In this document: piece after piece, positions 1-6,617 of the stretch
How positions within the stretch are numbered: position 1 is the first letter of the stretch
Layout of the letters: each line of letters opens with the position of its first letter
Origin: Actinomycetes bacterium
Lineage (GTDB): Bacteria; Actinomycetota; Acidimicrobiia; Acidimicrobiales; RAAP-2
Direction: 5' to 3'
Assembly: GCA_021787255.1 (NCBI GenBank)
Contig: JAJYMD010000084.1
Location: forward strand, 1 to 9,614
DNA length: 9,614 nucleotides
Program-made: the position numbers and the translations under genes
The notes under the pieces: model-generated
Seen by the model: the letters and a program-made list of their open reading frames with translations, nothing else
Told to the model about the DNA's origin: nothing
The model's database searches: none

Positions 1-234
1 GACATCGAGGAGAACGACGTGCGGTGCAGCCACGCGTCGACCGTCGGCCCGGTGGACGAGGACCAGCGCTACTACCTCGAGTCCCGGGGCATCCCGCCGT
101 CGCGCGCCGAGCAGCTGATCGTCCTCGGCTTCTTCGACGACATCGTCCAACGCTCGCCGGTCCCGGCGCTCGTCGGGCGGTTGCGCCGCGAGGTCGTGCG
201 CAGGCTCGCCGCAGTCTCCAGCGAAGATGGGTGA
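1..234 (+). CDS. sufD: SufD, Fe-S cluster scaffold subunit (3' end only)
   Basis: This frame is open from the first base and ends at TGA 232-234, so only the last 77 residues are present and the start lies outside the window. The fragment matches the conserved C-terminal end of SufD: NDVRCSHASTVG near residues 5-16, then a YYLESRGIP segment and a hydrophobic GFFDDIV helix. The Cys-Ser-His-x-x-Thr-Val-Gly pattern is typical of SufD; SufB usually has a different motif here, so SufD is preferred. In the SufBCD complex SufD partners SufB and binds one SufC ATPase; it is linked to iron entry and cluster assembly in the cytosol. Cys9 and His11 of the fragment correspond to the conserved Cys/His pair of the family. 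The 3' end overlaps the Rieske gene by 8 nt, which suggests translational coupling. sufB would be expected just to the left. Confidence 0.9.
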   Translation, partial: DIEENDVRCSHASTVGPVDEDQRYYLESRGIPPSRAEQLIVLGFFDDIVQRSPVPALVGRLRREVVRRLAAVSSEDG

Positions 235-544
235 GCGCGTCGTGCTGCTGCGCCGCGACGAGCTCGCGAGCGGAGAGGTCCGCCGGTTCGACGTCGGGGA
301 CCACCGCATCGCGCTCGTGAGGATCGAAGACGACTTCTACGCGATCGGAGACCGATGCAGCCACGAGGACTACTCCCTGGCCGAAGGCGAGGTGTGGGCC
401 GAGGAGCGGGAGCTCGAGTGCCCGCGCCACGGCAGCACGTTCGATCTCGAGACCGGTGAGCCGTGCTCTCTGCCAGCGACCAAGCCGGTGCCCGTCTACG
501 AGGTCGAGGTGGACGGCGAGGAGGTCTCGGTGGTGCTGCCATGA
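227..544 (+). CDS. Rieske-type [2Fe-2S] ferredoxin of the SUF operon
   Basis: A 105-residue soluble protein with a complete Rieske cluster-binding pattern: Cys44-Ser-His46 and Cys65-Pro-Arg-His68, the second box followed by GSTFDLETGEP. The two Cys and two His would hold one [2Fe-2S] cluster. There is no signal peptide or membrane helix, so it is a cytosolic ferredoxin-like member, close in size to the ferredoxin components of aromatic-ring dioxygenases. Such proteins are often annotated as dioxygenase ferredoxin subunits, but there is no oxygenase here. A Rieske gene between sufD and sufC is the known arrangement in many actinobacteria such as Streptomyces, so a role as electron donor or cluster client in SUF assembly is the likelier inference. 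The ATG at 227 overlaps the end of sufD by 8 nt. The stop shares an ATGA overlap with sufC. Confidence 0.92.
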   Translation: MGERVVLLRRDELASGEVRRFDVGDHRIALVRIEDDFYAIGDRCSHEDYSLAEGEVWAEERELECPRHGSTFDLETGEPCSLPATKPVPVYEVEVDGEEVSVVLP

Positions 545-1278
545 GCCTCCTCGAGGTGGAGGACCTGCACGCCTCGGCCGGGGGCCGCGAGATCGTCCGC
601 GGCGTCGACCTGCGGGTGGCGGGCGGAGAGGTGCACGTCGTCATGGGGCCGAACGGCTCCGGGAAGAGCACGCTCGCGCACGCGCTCATGGGCCGTCCCG
701 GGACGACCGTCACCTCGGGGAGCATCCGCGTCGACGGCACCGAGCTCGTCGGGCTCCCGGCCTGGCGGCGCGCTCGGGCGGGCCTCTTCCTCGCGCTCCA
801 GCAGCCGATCGAGGTTCCCGGGGTGCTCGTCGAGGCGGCGCTGGAAGAGGCGGTCGGTGAGGACGCGGCCGGCGAGGTGCCCCGGCGGCTGCGAGAGGAG
901 GCTGGCGCGATCGGCTTCGACGAGCGGTTCCTCCAGAGGGCGCTCAACGTGGACCTCTCCGGCGGGGAGCGCAAGCGCAACGAGGTCGTCCAGCTCGGCG
1001 TCCTTCGGCCGAAATTCGCCGTGCTCGACGAGATCGACTCGGGGTTGGACGTCGACGCCGTGCGCGCCGTCGCACGGCGCATCGAGCGCGCCACGTCGGA
1101 GTGGGGCCTCGGGGTCCTCGCGGTCACCCACTTCCACCGTCTCCTGAGGGAGCTGCGCGCCGACAGGGTCCACGTGCTCGTCGGCGGCAGGCTCGTGGCG
1201 AGCGGCGGGCCCGAGCTCGCAGAGGAGCTCGAGCGGACGGGCTACGGCGCGTACGGCGCCGAGGAAGGCGCAGCCTGA
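541..1278 (+). CDS. sufC: SufC ATPase, divergent copy (SufC1)
   Basis: A 245-residue ABC-type ATPase of the SUF system, which powers conformational change in the SufB-SufC-SufD scaffold. Visible motifs: Walker A GPNGSGKST (36-44), Q-loop Gln87, signature LSGGERKR (139-146), Walker B ending in LDE (162-164), D-loop SGLD (167-170) and H-loop His197 in VTH. The DSGLD and GGExKRNE context is SufC-like rather than that of a transporter ATPase. It starts at ATG 541 inside an ATGA overlap with the Rieske gene. Compared with the other SufC in the window it is shorter between Q-loop and signature (53 against 58 residues). It has Gln-Gln-Pro instead of the more usual Phe-Gln-(Tyr/His)-Pro, and Val-Val-Gln-Leu where SufC usually has (Ile/Leu)-Leu-Gln-Met. 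All catalytic residues are kept, so it should be active. It ends the plus-strand half of the SUF locus. Confidence 0.92.
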   Translation: MSLLEVEDLHASAGGREIVRGVDLRVAGGEVHVVMGPNGSGKSTLAHALMGRPGTTVTSGSIRVDGTELVGLPAWRRARAGLFLALQQPIEVPGVLVEAALEEAVGEDAAGEVPRRLREEAGAIGFDERFLQRALNVDLSGGERKRNEVVQLGVLRPKFAVLDEIDSGLDVDAVRAVARRIERATSEWGLGVLAVTHFHRLLRELRADRVHVLVGGRLVASGGPELAEELERTGYGAYGAEEGAA

Positions 1279-1281
1279 TCG

Positions 1282-1332
1282 GGCCCGATCGACCTGGCGG
1301 CCCGATCGACCTGCCGGCCCGATCGAGCTGCC
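1282..1332. repeat. Three tandem 17-bp imperfect repeats after sufC1
   Basis: Three consecutive 17-bp units at 1282-1298, 1299-1315 and 1316-1332, with consensus GGCCCGATCGACCTGCC. Unit 1 differs from unit 2 by one base near its end and unit 3 by one base in the middle. They begin four bases after the sufC1 stop in the gap between two convergent genes. No function is evident. They may be a replication-slippage product, or part of the transcription-ending region because the third unit supplies the left arm of the adjoining hairpin. Confidence 0.8.
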
Positions 1333-1344
1333 GGCGACCGGCAG
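1328..1344. terminator. Hairpin between convergent sufC1 and sufU, possible bidirectional terminator
   Basis: A perfect 7-bp inverted repeat, CTGCCGG, with a CGA loop and CCGGCAG, lies midway in the 117-bp gap between two genes that end towards each other. A second, weaker GCGGG/CCCGC pair follows at 1354-1372. There is no T-run on either side, so this is not a classical intrinsic terminator, but U-poor hairpins are a plausible stop in high-GC actinobacteria. The assignment rests on position and symmetry only. Confidence 0.5.
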
Positions 1345-1395
1345 GTGCTCCGAGCGGGTCGCTGCGGCCCGCGACACGCCCAGGCCCGCCGGTCG

Positions 1396-1893
1396 TCAGC
1401 TTCCGGCTTCGACCTCGGCGAGCCCTTGCGCGAGCGCGTTCCAGCTGAGCGTGGCGCACTTGATGCGCACGGGGAACTTGACGACCCCTTGCAGGGCGGC
1501 GAGCTCACCGATCCTGCGCACGTCCACGAGGAGGTCGCCCGTCCCGGTCTCCTCCGCGCCCTCCGCGCCCTCCGCGCCGAGCGAGGCCTCGTGGATCGAC
1601 ATCATGGCCTTGAAGGTGCGGATGAGCTCGTGCACCTCGTCGAGCGACTTCCCTTTGACCGCAGAGGACATGAGCGAGGCGGACGACTGGCTGATCGAGC
1701 ACCCTGCGCCGGCGAACTTGATGTCCGCGACGCGCCCGTCCTCGACGAGCAGGCTGACCACCACCTCGTCGCCGCACAAGGGGTTGAACCCCTCCACCCG
1801 GACTGCCGGAGGCGACTCGAGCTCGCCTCGGTTCCTCGGCGAGCGGTAGTGGTCGAGGATGATCTCGCGGTACAGGTCCTCGAGGTCGGTCAC
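1396..1893 (-). CDS. sufU: SufU, Zn-dependent sulfur-transfer partner of SufS
   Basis: A 165-residue NifU-N/SufU-type protein. The metal site is complete: Cys40-Gly-Asp42, Cys65 and Cys146 match the Zn ligands known for Bacillus SufU, which takes persulfide sulfur from SufS and passes it to SufBCD. The stretch between Cys65 and Cys146 carries the insertion that separates SufU from IscU. Part of it is an Ala/Gly/Glu-rich segment (three GAE repeats at residues 106-114), making the protein longer than the roughly 147-residue Bacillus form. The GTG start at 1893 is chosen because GGGAGG lies 8 nt upstream and the GTGA overlaps the sufS stop by 4 nt; the N-terminus TDLEDLYREIILDHYR is typical of the family. 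It is the last gene of the minus-strand SUF unit. sufT, often next in actinobacteria, is not there. Confidence 0.94.
   Translation of the reverse strand: MTDLEDLYREIILDHYRSPRNRGELESPPAVRVEGFNPLCGDEVVVSLLVEDGRVADIKFAGAGCSISQSSASLMSSAVKGKSLDEVHELIRTFKAMMSIHEASLGAEGAEGAEETGTGDLLVDVRRIGELAALQGVVKFPVRIKCATLSWNALAQGLAEVEAGS
1552..1578. repeat. Three perfect 9-bp tandem repeats inside sufU
   Basis: The 9-mer CTCCGCGCC occurs three times in a row on the plus strand and is read on the minus strand as Gly-Ala-Glu three times (SufU residues 106-114). It lies in the loop region unique to SufU, away from the metal ligands, and its unit length keeps the frame. Copy number could vary by slippage without breaking the protein. 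Confidence 0.85.
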
Positions 1894-3140
1894 GAGAACA
1901 GCCTCCCTGCCTCCTCGAGGCCCTCGATCAGCGTGTCGATGTCCCGCTCGTCGTTGTACGGGCCGATGGACGCCCGCGCGGTGGCGGTCACCCCGAGGAC
2001 ACGCATGAGCGGCTTCGCGCAGTGGTGGCCCGGGCGGACGCACACGCCGTACTGGTCGAGCACCTGTGCCACGTCGTGCGGGTGGACGTCGCGCAGCGCG
2101 AGCGACAGCACGCCGCCCCTGTCGGGCCCCGCCGGAGGGCCGAAGAGCCTGCAGCCGTCTCCGAGGCGCTCGGCGATCGCGCCGATCGCGTACTCGGTGA
2201 GCTGCGCTTCGTGGGCGCGCACGCGAGCCATGCCGAGCGACTCCATGTAGTCGACGGCGGCCGCGAACCCGACCGCTTCGGCGATCGGCGGCGTGCCGGC
2301 CTCGAAGCGGTGCGGCGGCTCGGCGGGGACGAACCGGTCCAGGCGCACGTCGAAGATCATGCCTCCTCCCCCGAGGAACGGCGGCATCGAGTCCAAGAGG
2401 TCCGCCCTGGCCCAGAGCGCGCCGATGCCGGTCGGGCCGTGCATCTTGTGCGCGGAGAACGCGAGGAAGTCGACGCCGAGCTCCTGGACGTCGAAGGGGA
2501 AGTGGGGCACGGCCTGGGCGCCGTCGGCGACCACCAGGGCGCCGGCGGCGTGCGCCGCCTCGACGATCTCGCGCAGCGGCGGGATGGTGCCGAGCACGTT
2601 GGACATCGCGGAGAGCGAGACGACCTTGACGCCGTCGAGCGAGCGCTCCAGATCGCCGAGGTCGAGGCGGCCGTCGTCGTCGAGGTGGAGGTAGCGCAGC
2701 TCGATGCCGCTGCGCTCCGCGAGCATCAGCCACGGCACGAGGTTCGCGTGGTGCTCCATCTCGGTGAGGAGCACGGCGTCGCCCGGCTTGAGGTTGGCAG
2801 CTCCCCAGGAGCGGACCACCAGGTTCAGGGCCTCGGTCGCGTTCTTCACGAAGACGATCTCCCGCCCCGGGTCGCGCGCGCCGACGAAGCGCCCGACCGA
2901 CACCCGTGCGCCTTCGTAGCGGGCGGTGGCCTCCTCTGCGGTGGTGTAGACACCGCGATGGACGTTGGCGTGGCAGGTCTCGTAGTACTGCTCCATGGCA
3001 GAGAGCACCGGTCGGGGCTGGAGCGAGCTCGAGGCGGTGTCGAGGTAGACGAGCGGTCGGCCGTGCACGGTGCGAGCGAGCAGCGGGAAGTCCTTGCGCA
3101 GCGTCTCGACGTCGAGGGGAGTGGTGGTGCCGGGAGTCAT
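1890..3140 (-). CDS. sufS: SufS, cysteine desulfurase
   Basis: A 416-residue PLP enzyme of the group II (SufS/CsdA) cysteine desulfurases; it converts L-cysteine to alanine and carries the sulfur as a persulfide. Key residues: His130 in EMEHHAN (stacks on PLP), Asp206 and Gln209 in ADGAQ, Lys232 in SAHKMHGP (the Schiff-base lysine), Cys374 in RPGHHCAKP (the sulfur-accepting cysteine) and the RASIGPYN segment near 389-396. The length is normal for the family. The N-terminal motif reads LDTASSSLQP where many SufS have a DNAATSQKP-like motif, a modest departure. The ATG at 3140 lies 4 nt after the sufC2 stop with no clear ribosome site, so it is probably coupled to sufC2. It overlaps sufU by 4 nt. 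The immediate sufU partner fits the SufS-SufU pair of Gram-positive bacteria. Confidence 0.95.
   Translation of the reverse strand: MTPGTTTPLDVETLRKDFPLLARTVHGRPLVYLDTASSSLQPRPVLSAMEQYYETCHANVHRGVYTTAEEATARYEGARVSVGRFVGARDPGREIVFVKNATEALNLVVRSWGAANLKPGDAVLLTEMEHHANLVPWLMLAERSGIELRYLHLDDDGRLDLGDLERSLDGVKVVSLSAMSNVLGTIPPLREIVEAAHAAGALVVADGAQAVPHFPFDVQELGVDFLAFSAHKMHGPTGIGALWARADLLDSMPPFLGGGGMIFDVRLDRFVPAEPPHRFEAGTPPIAEAVGFAAAVDYMESLGMARVRAHEAQLTEYAIGAIAERLGDGCRLFGPPAGPDRGGVLSLALRDVHPHDVAQVLDQYGVCVRPGHHCAKPLMRVLGVTATARASIGPYNDERDIDTLIEGLEEAGRLFS
1902..1907 (-). promoter_or_regulatory. Shine-Dalgarno site of sufU
   Basis: GGGAGG on the minus strand, 8 nt before the GTG codon at 1893-1891. It is the clearest ribosome-binding site in the window and decides the GTG start of sufU, which has no nearby ATG in frame. 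It lies inside the last codons of sufS. Confidence 0.75.
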
Positions 3141-3144
3141 CGTG

Positions 3145-3918
<774 letters not shown>

Positions 3919-3925
3919 CGGGCCG

Positions 3926-3931
3926 AGTCTA
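3926..3931 (-). promoter_or_regulatory. Predicted -10 box for leaderless transcription of sufC2-sufS-sufU
   Basis: The minus strand reads TAGACT followed by seven bases and then the sufC2 ATG. TAnnnT with this spacing would place the transcript start at or next to the ATG, the pattern of leaderless genes common in actinobacteria. No Shine-Dalgarno sequence precedes this ATG, which agrees. The -35 position has only a poor match (GTAGAA at 3954-3949), so help from an activator is possible. The surrounding 40 bases are clearly AT-richer than the rest of the window. Confidence 0.6.
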
Positions 3932-3947
3932 CCGGCAGGGCTGAAGA

Positions 3948-3971
3948 TTTCTACCATCGCTATAGGAGAAA
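3948..3971. promoter_or_regulatory. Imperfect 24-bp palindrome, candidate operator of the sufC2 promoter
   Basis: The outer arms are TTTCT (3948-3952) and AGAAA (3967-3971); 9 of the 12 base pairs across the dyad match. The centre is about 42 bases upstream of the predicted transcript start, so the site covers the -35 area. That is where a SUF regulator of the Rrf2 (IscR/RsrR) or SufR type could act, but the sequence does not match any consensus I can name with confidence and no regulator gene is in the window. Confidence 0.4.
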
Positions 3972-4039
3972 CATCGGCGAGCAGCGGCCGCGACCTGCCG
4001 AGGCGGCCCGGCGCGCCAGACGAGGTCCACGACGCCTCT

Positions 4040-4672
4040 CTACCACCCTCGGTCGATCCATTCGGCCAGGTGAGGGGACTCCGCCCCGATCGTGGTGGAA
4101 GCACCGTGGCCGGGGAGCACCAAGGTGGACGGGTCGAAGCGGGCGAACAGCCGGCGCTCGATGGAGCGGATGATCCCGGGGAAGTCGCCGCCGGGCAACG
4201 AGGTGTTGCCAGGGCCCCCGGGGAAGAGCGTGTCCCCGGTGAGAAGCAGCGGGGTCCCCTCCACGAAGAAGCACATCGAGCCGGGGGTGTGGCCGGGCGT
4301 GGCGATCGTCCGCACGCGCAGCCTCCCCACCTGGAGGATCGTGTCGTCCTCGAGCAGCTCGTCGTAGGAGGGGAGCATGCCGGCGTCCTCGGCGGTCACC
4401 GCGACCGAGTAGCCGGCGTCGCGTACCGCCGGCACCGCCTGGATGTGGTCCCAGTGCCCGTGGGTCTCGACGACCTGGCGTACGCCCAGGCTTCGGCAGA
4501 GCTCTAGCAGCCGGTCGTGCTCGTTGGCGGCGTCGACCATCAGCGCCTCCCCGCTGCGCCGGCAGCGCAGGACGTAGACGTTGTTGTCCATCGGGCCCAC
4601 GACGGTGCGGAAGAGCTCGCACGTCGCGTCCTCCCAGATTCGATCGGGGCGGATTGGGTCGTGCTCGGGCAT
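4040..4672 (-). CDS. MBL-fold metallo-hydrolase, glyoxalase II-like
   Basis: A 210-residue metallo-beta-lactamase-fold hydrolase. The metal site is complete: His71-x-His73-x-Asp75-His76, His128 in TPGHTPGS, Asp147 in TGDTLF and His189 in PGHG, enough for a binuclear Zn (or Fe/Zn) centre. Its length and motif spacing suit the short glyoxalase-II-like hydrolases, which cleave thioesters such as S-lactoyl-thiol adducts. The C-terminal substrate-binding domain of classical glyoxalase II is absent, so the true substrate is unknown. The ATG at 4672 is chosen over the GTG at 4690; a G-rich stretch sits just before it. It ends in TAG, 121 bp before sufC2 on the same strand, and is divergent from the acyl-CoA dehydrogenase. 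Its place next to the SUF genes does not prove a link. Confidence 0.88.
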   Translation of the reverse strand: MPEHDPIRPDRIWEDATCELFRTVVGPMDNNVYVLRCRRSGEALMVDAANEHDRLLELCRSLGVRQVVETHGHWDHIQAVPAVRDAGYSVAVTAEDAGMLPSYDELLEDDTILQVGRLRVRTIATPGHTPGSMCFFVEGTPLLLTGDTLFPGGPGNTSLPGGDFPGIIRSIERRLFARFDPSTLVLPGHGASTTIGAESPHLAEWIDRGW

Positions 4673-4726
4673 GCCCCCAGGTTTGCACACGTGCTAGACC
4701 AGCCGTTCGATGACGCAGACGGGTCG
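4673..4726. promoter_or_regulatory. Divergent promoter region between hydrolase and acyl-CoA dehydrogenase
   Basis: The 54-bp gap between two divergent starts must hold at least part of both promoters, or these extend into the genes. It contains a short inverted repeat, GCAC-AC-GTGC, at 4685-4694, which could be half of a regulator site but is small enough to occur by chance. No good -35/-10 pair was seen on either strand. Confidence 0.3.
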
Positions 4727-5848
4727 ATGAGCTTCGCCCCCAGCGCCGAGCAGGAGGAGCTCCGGCTGGCGGTGCGCCGCTTTCTCGCCGACAAGTCCCC
4801 GCCGGCAGAGGTCCGCAGGCTCATGGCGAGCGTTGCCGGGTACGACCCCGTGGTCTGGCGGCAGATGGCAGACCAGCTGGGCTTGCAGGCGCTCGCCATC
4901 CCCGAGGAGCACGGTGGTGCGGGCTTCGGTTTCTTCGAGCTCGTGGTCGTGCTCGAGGAGATGGGCGCGGCGCTCCTTTGCGCGCCGTTCTTCGCTTCGG
5001 CGGTGCTCGGCGCGCACGCGCTGCTCACCTCGGCGGACGAGGAGGCGAAGGCGCGCTGGCTCCCTGGCATCGCCTCTGGGCAGACGATCGCGACCCTGGC
5101 GCTGATCGAGGACTCGGGTCGTTGGGAGCTCGGCGCGGTCGAGCTCCGCGCGCGACGAGCGTCGGGCCCCGGCGGCTGGGTCCTCGAGGGTCACAAGAGC
5201 TTCGTCCTCGACGGGCACGTCGCGACGCTCGTCCTGGTCGTGGCGCGCACCGAGGACGGGCTCGGGTTGTTCGCGGTCGAAGACGACGCGCCGGGGCTGG
5301 CCTGCACGCCGCTCCTCACGATGGACCAGACCCGCAAGCAGGCGCGCCTCGAGTTCTCGGCGACGCCGGCGCAGCCGGTCGGTGCCCCTGGCGGCGCGGC
5401 GTACGGGATCACGAAGACGCTGGAGCTCGCCGCGGTTGCGCTCGCGGCCGAGCAGGTGGGAGGCGCTCAGCGCTGTCTCGACAGCTCGGTCGAGCACGCG
5501 AAGACCCGGGTCCAGTTCGGCAGGCCGATCGGGAGCTTCCAGGCGATCAAGCACAAGTGCGCGGACCTGCTGTGCGAGGTCGAGTCGGCTCGCTCGGCCG
5601 CGTACTACGCAGGCCGGGCCGCCGCCGAGGACTCCGAGGAGCTCCCGGTTGCCGCCCACCTCGCCAAGTCGTACTGCTCGGAGGCGTACTTCCACGCTGC
5701 CGCGGAGAACGTCCAGATCCACGGGGGGATCGGCTTCACCTGGGAGCACGACGCCCACCTGTACTTGAAGCGCGCCAAGTCCTCGGAGCTCCTCTTCGGC
5801 GATCCCGCCTCCCACCGGGAGCTGTTGGCCCGACATCTCGGCCTCTGA
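4727..5848 (+). CDS. Acyl-CoA dehydrogenase family flavoprotein
   Basis: A 373-residue acyl-CoA dehydrogenase fold: an N-terminal helical domain (SAEQEELRLAVRRFLAD, then IPEEHGGAGFGF at 59-70), a central beta domain (ALIED at 125-129, GWVLEGHKSFVLDG at 150-163) and a C-terminal helical domain with RVQFGRPIGSFQAIKHKCAD (261-280) and IHGGIGFTWEHDAHLYLKRAK (331-351). These enzymes oxidise acyl-CoA thioesters with FAD. At the place of the usual catalytic Glu (Tyr-Glu-Gly-Thr in medium-chain enzymes) it reads Leu-Leu-Phe357-Gly-Asp-Pro. The alternative helix-G position used by isovaleryl-CoA dehydrogenase also seems not to hold Glu. LLFGDP-type ends do occur in actinobacterial FadE proteins, some of which work as heteromers. 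The ATG at 4727 suits the family start. Substrate unknown. The alpha/beta-hydrolase gene follows after 17 nt. Confidence 0.9.
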   Translation: MSFAPSAEQEELRLAVRRFLADKSPPAEVRRLMASVAGYDPVVWRQMADQLGLQALAIPEEHGGAGFGFFELVVVLEEMGAALLCAPFFASAVLGAHALLTSADEEAKARWLPGIASGQTIATLALIEDSGRWELGAVELRARRASGPGGWVLEGHKSFVLDGHVATLVLVVARTEDGLGLFAVEDDAPGLACTPLLTMDQTRKQARLEFSATPAQPVGAPGGAAYGITKTLELAAVALAAEQVGGAQRCLDSSVEHAKTRVQFGRPIGSFQAIKHKCADLLCEVESARSAAYYAGRAAAEDSEELPVAAHLAKSYCSEAYFHAAAENVQIHGGIGFTWEHDAHLYLKRAKSSELLFGDPASHRELLARHLGL

Positions 5849-5865
5849 GCATCGGCGTCGGCGCA

Positions 5866-6615
5866 GTGTCTGGCCACTGGCGTGTCGTCGAAGGTGGGGC
5901 GGGACCACTGCGCGTCTACGTGACGCCGCCGTCCGCGCCGGCGTCGCGCGGGGTGCTCTTCGTCTGCCACGAGCTACCGCGAGAGCCCGATGCTGCGACC
6001 GACGCCGGCCGCGGCTATCCAGCGCTGGCCGATCGCCTCGCGCAGGAGTGCGAGAGCCGGGTGGTGGTCCCGATGCTGCGGGGGGCGAACGGCTCGCGCG
6101 GCGATTTCTCTGCGAACGGGTGGCTCGAGGACCTCGCGACGGTCACGCGCGAGGAAGCCGGTCAGGACGGCCAGCTGTGGCTGATCGGCTTCGGGTTCGG
6201 GGGCGCGATCGCACTGCGCGCGGCCGTGCGCGACCCCCGGGTGCGCGGGGTGGCGTCGATCGCCGGCCCGGCGGACCTGACCGCCTGGGCGGCGAACCAC
6301 GAGCGGCTGCTGGAGCGGTGCCGGCGGAGCGGCGCCATCTCCACGCCCGGCTTTCCCGAGGACGTCGACGCCTGGGCCGCCGAGATCGTCGCGCTCGCGC
6401 CGCTCGACGCCGCGGCTCGTCTCGGCGCCCGACCGCTGCTCGTCGTCCACGGCTCCGACGACGCCGAGGTGCCGGTCGCCGCCGCGCGGGCGATCGCGGA
6501 CGCAGCGGTGGGCGGACCGGCGGACCTCCGGATCGTTCCGGCCGCCGGGCACTGGCTGCGGGCCGACCCACGCGTCGTCGCCACGCTCGTGGGGTGGATC
6601 GAGCGTCATCGCTGA
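5866..6615 (+). CDS. Alpha/beta-hydrolase-fold protein lacking the nucleophile Ser
   Basis: A 249-residue alpha/beta-hydrolase-fold protein with the layout of dienelactone-hydrolase or acyl-esterase-like members. The acid and base of the triad can be placed: Asp199 in HGSDDAEVP and His229 in AAGHW. The nucleophile elbow, normally Gly-x-Ser-x-Gly, reads Gly108-Phe-Gly110-Phe-Gly112-Gly, so Ser is replaced by Gly (codon GGG). The usual serine-hydrolase chemistry is therefore not expected, unless another residue serves or the protein binds ligand without hydrolysis. The GTG at 5866 is the only likely start after the dehydrogenase stop (17-nt gap). No ribosome site is seen, so the two are probably cotranscribed and coupled. 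No signal peptide. The 3' end overlaps thiE on the other strand by 10 nt. Function unknown. Confidence 0.8.
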   Translation: MSGHWRVVEGGAGPLRVYVTPPSAPASRGVLFVCHELPREPDAATDAGRGYPALADRLAQECESRVVVPMLRGANGSRGDFSANGWLEDLATVTREEAGQDGQLWLIGFGFGGAIALRAAVRDPRVRGVASIAGPADLTAWAANHERLLERCRRSGAISTPGFPEDVDAWAAEIVALAPLDAAARLGARPLLVVHGSDDAEVPVAAARAIADAAVGGPADLRIVPAAGHWLRADPRVVATLVGWIERHR

Positions 6616-6617
6616 CG
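6604..6617. terminator. Short palindrome holding both stop codons of the convergent pair
   Basis: CGTCA-TCGC-TGACG: the TGA of the hydrolase lies in one arm and the TGA of thiE in the other. Five base pairs and a 4-base loop with no T-run make it weak as a terminator, but there is no other room between these overlapping genes. Confidence 0.3.

Noticed and set aside
456..860. Plus-strand overlapping open frame across the Rieske and sufC1 genes
   Set aside because: Arg/Gly/Pro-rich shadow frame; both true frames show complete functional motifs.
3919..3957. In-frame ATG at 3957 as the start of sufC2
   Set aside because: It would add 13 residues before the first conserved strand, has no ribosome site, and would lie upstream of the well-placed TAGACT box.
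3986..4008. Inverted repeat GGCCGC / GCGGCC after the MBL-fold gene as a terminator
   Set aside because: A 6-bp stem with an 11-base loop and no T-run is easily expected by chance here, and it is not next to the stop codon.
4673..4690. GTG at 4690 as the start of the MBL-fold hydrolase
   Set aside because: It adds only six residues unlike the family, while the ATG at 4672 has a G-rich stretch just before it. Not excluded, only less likely.
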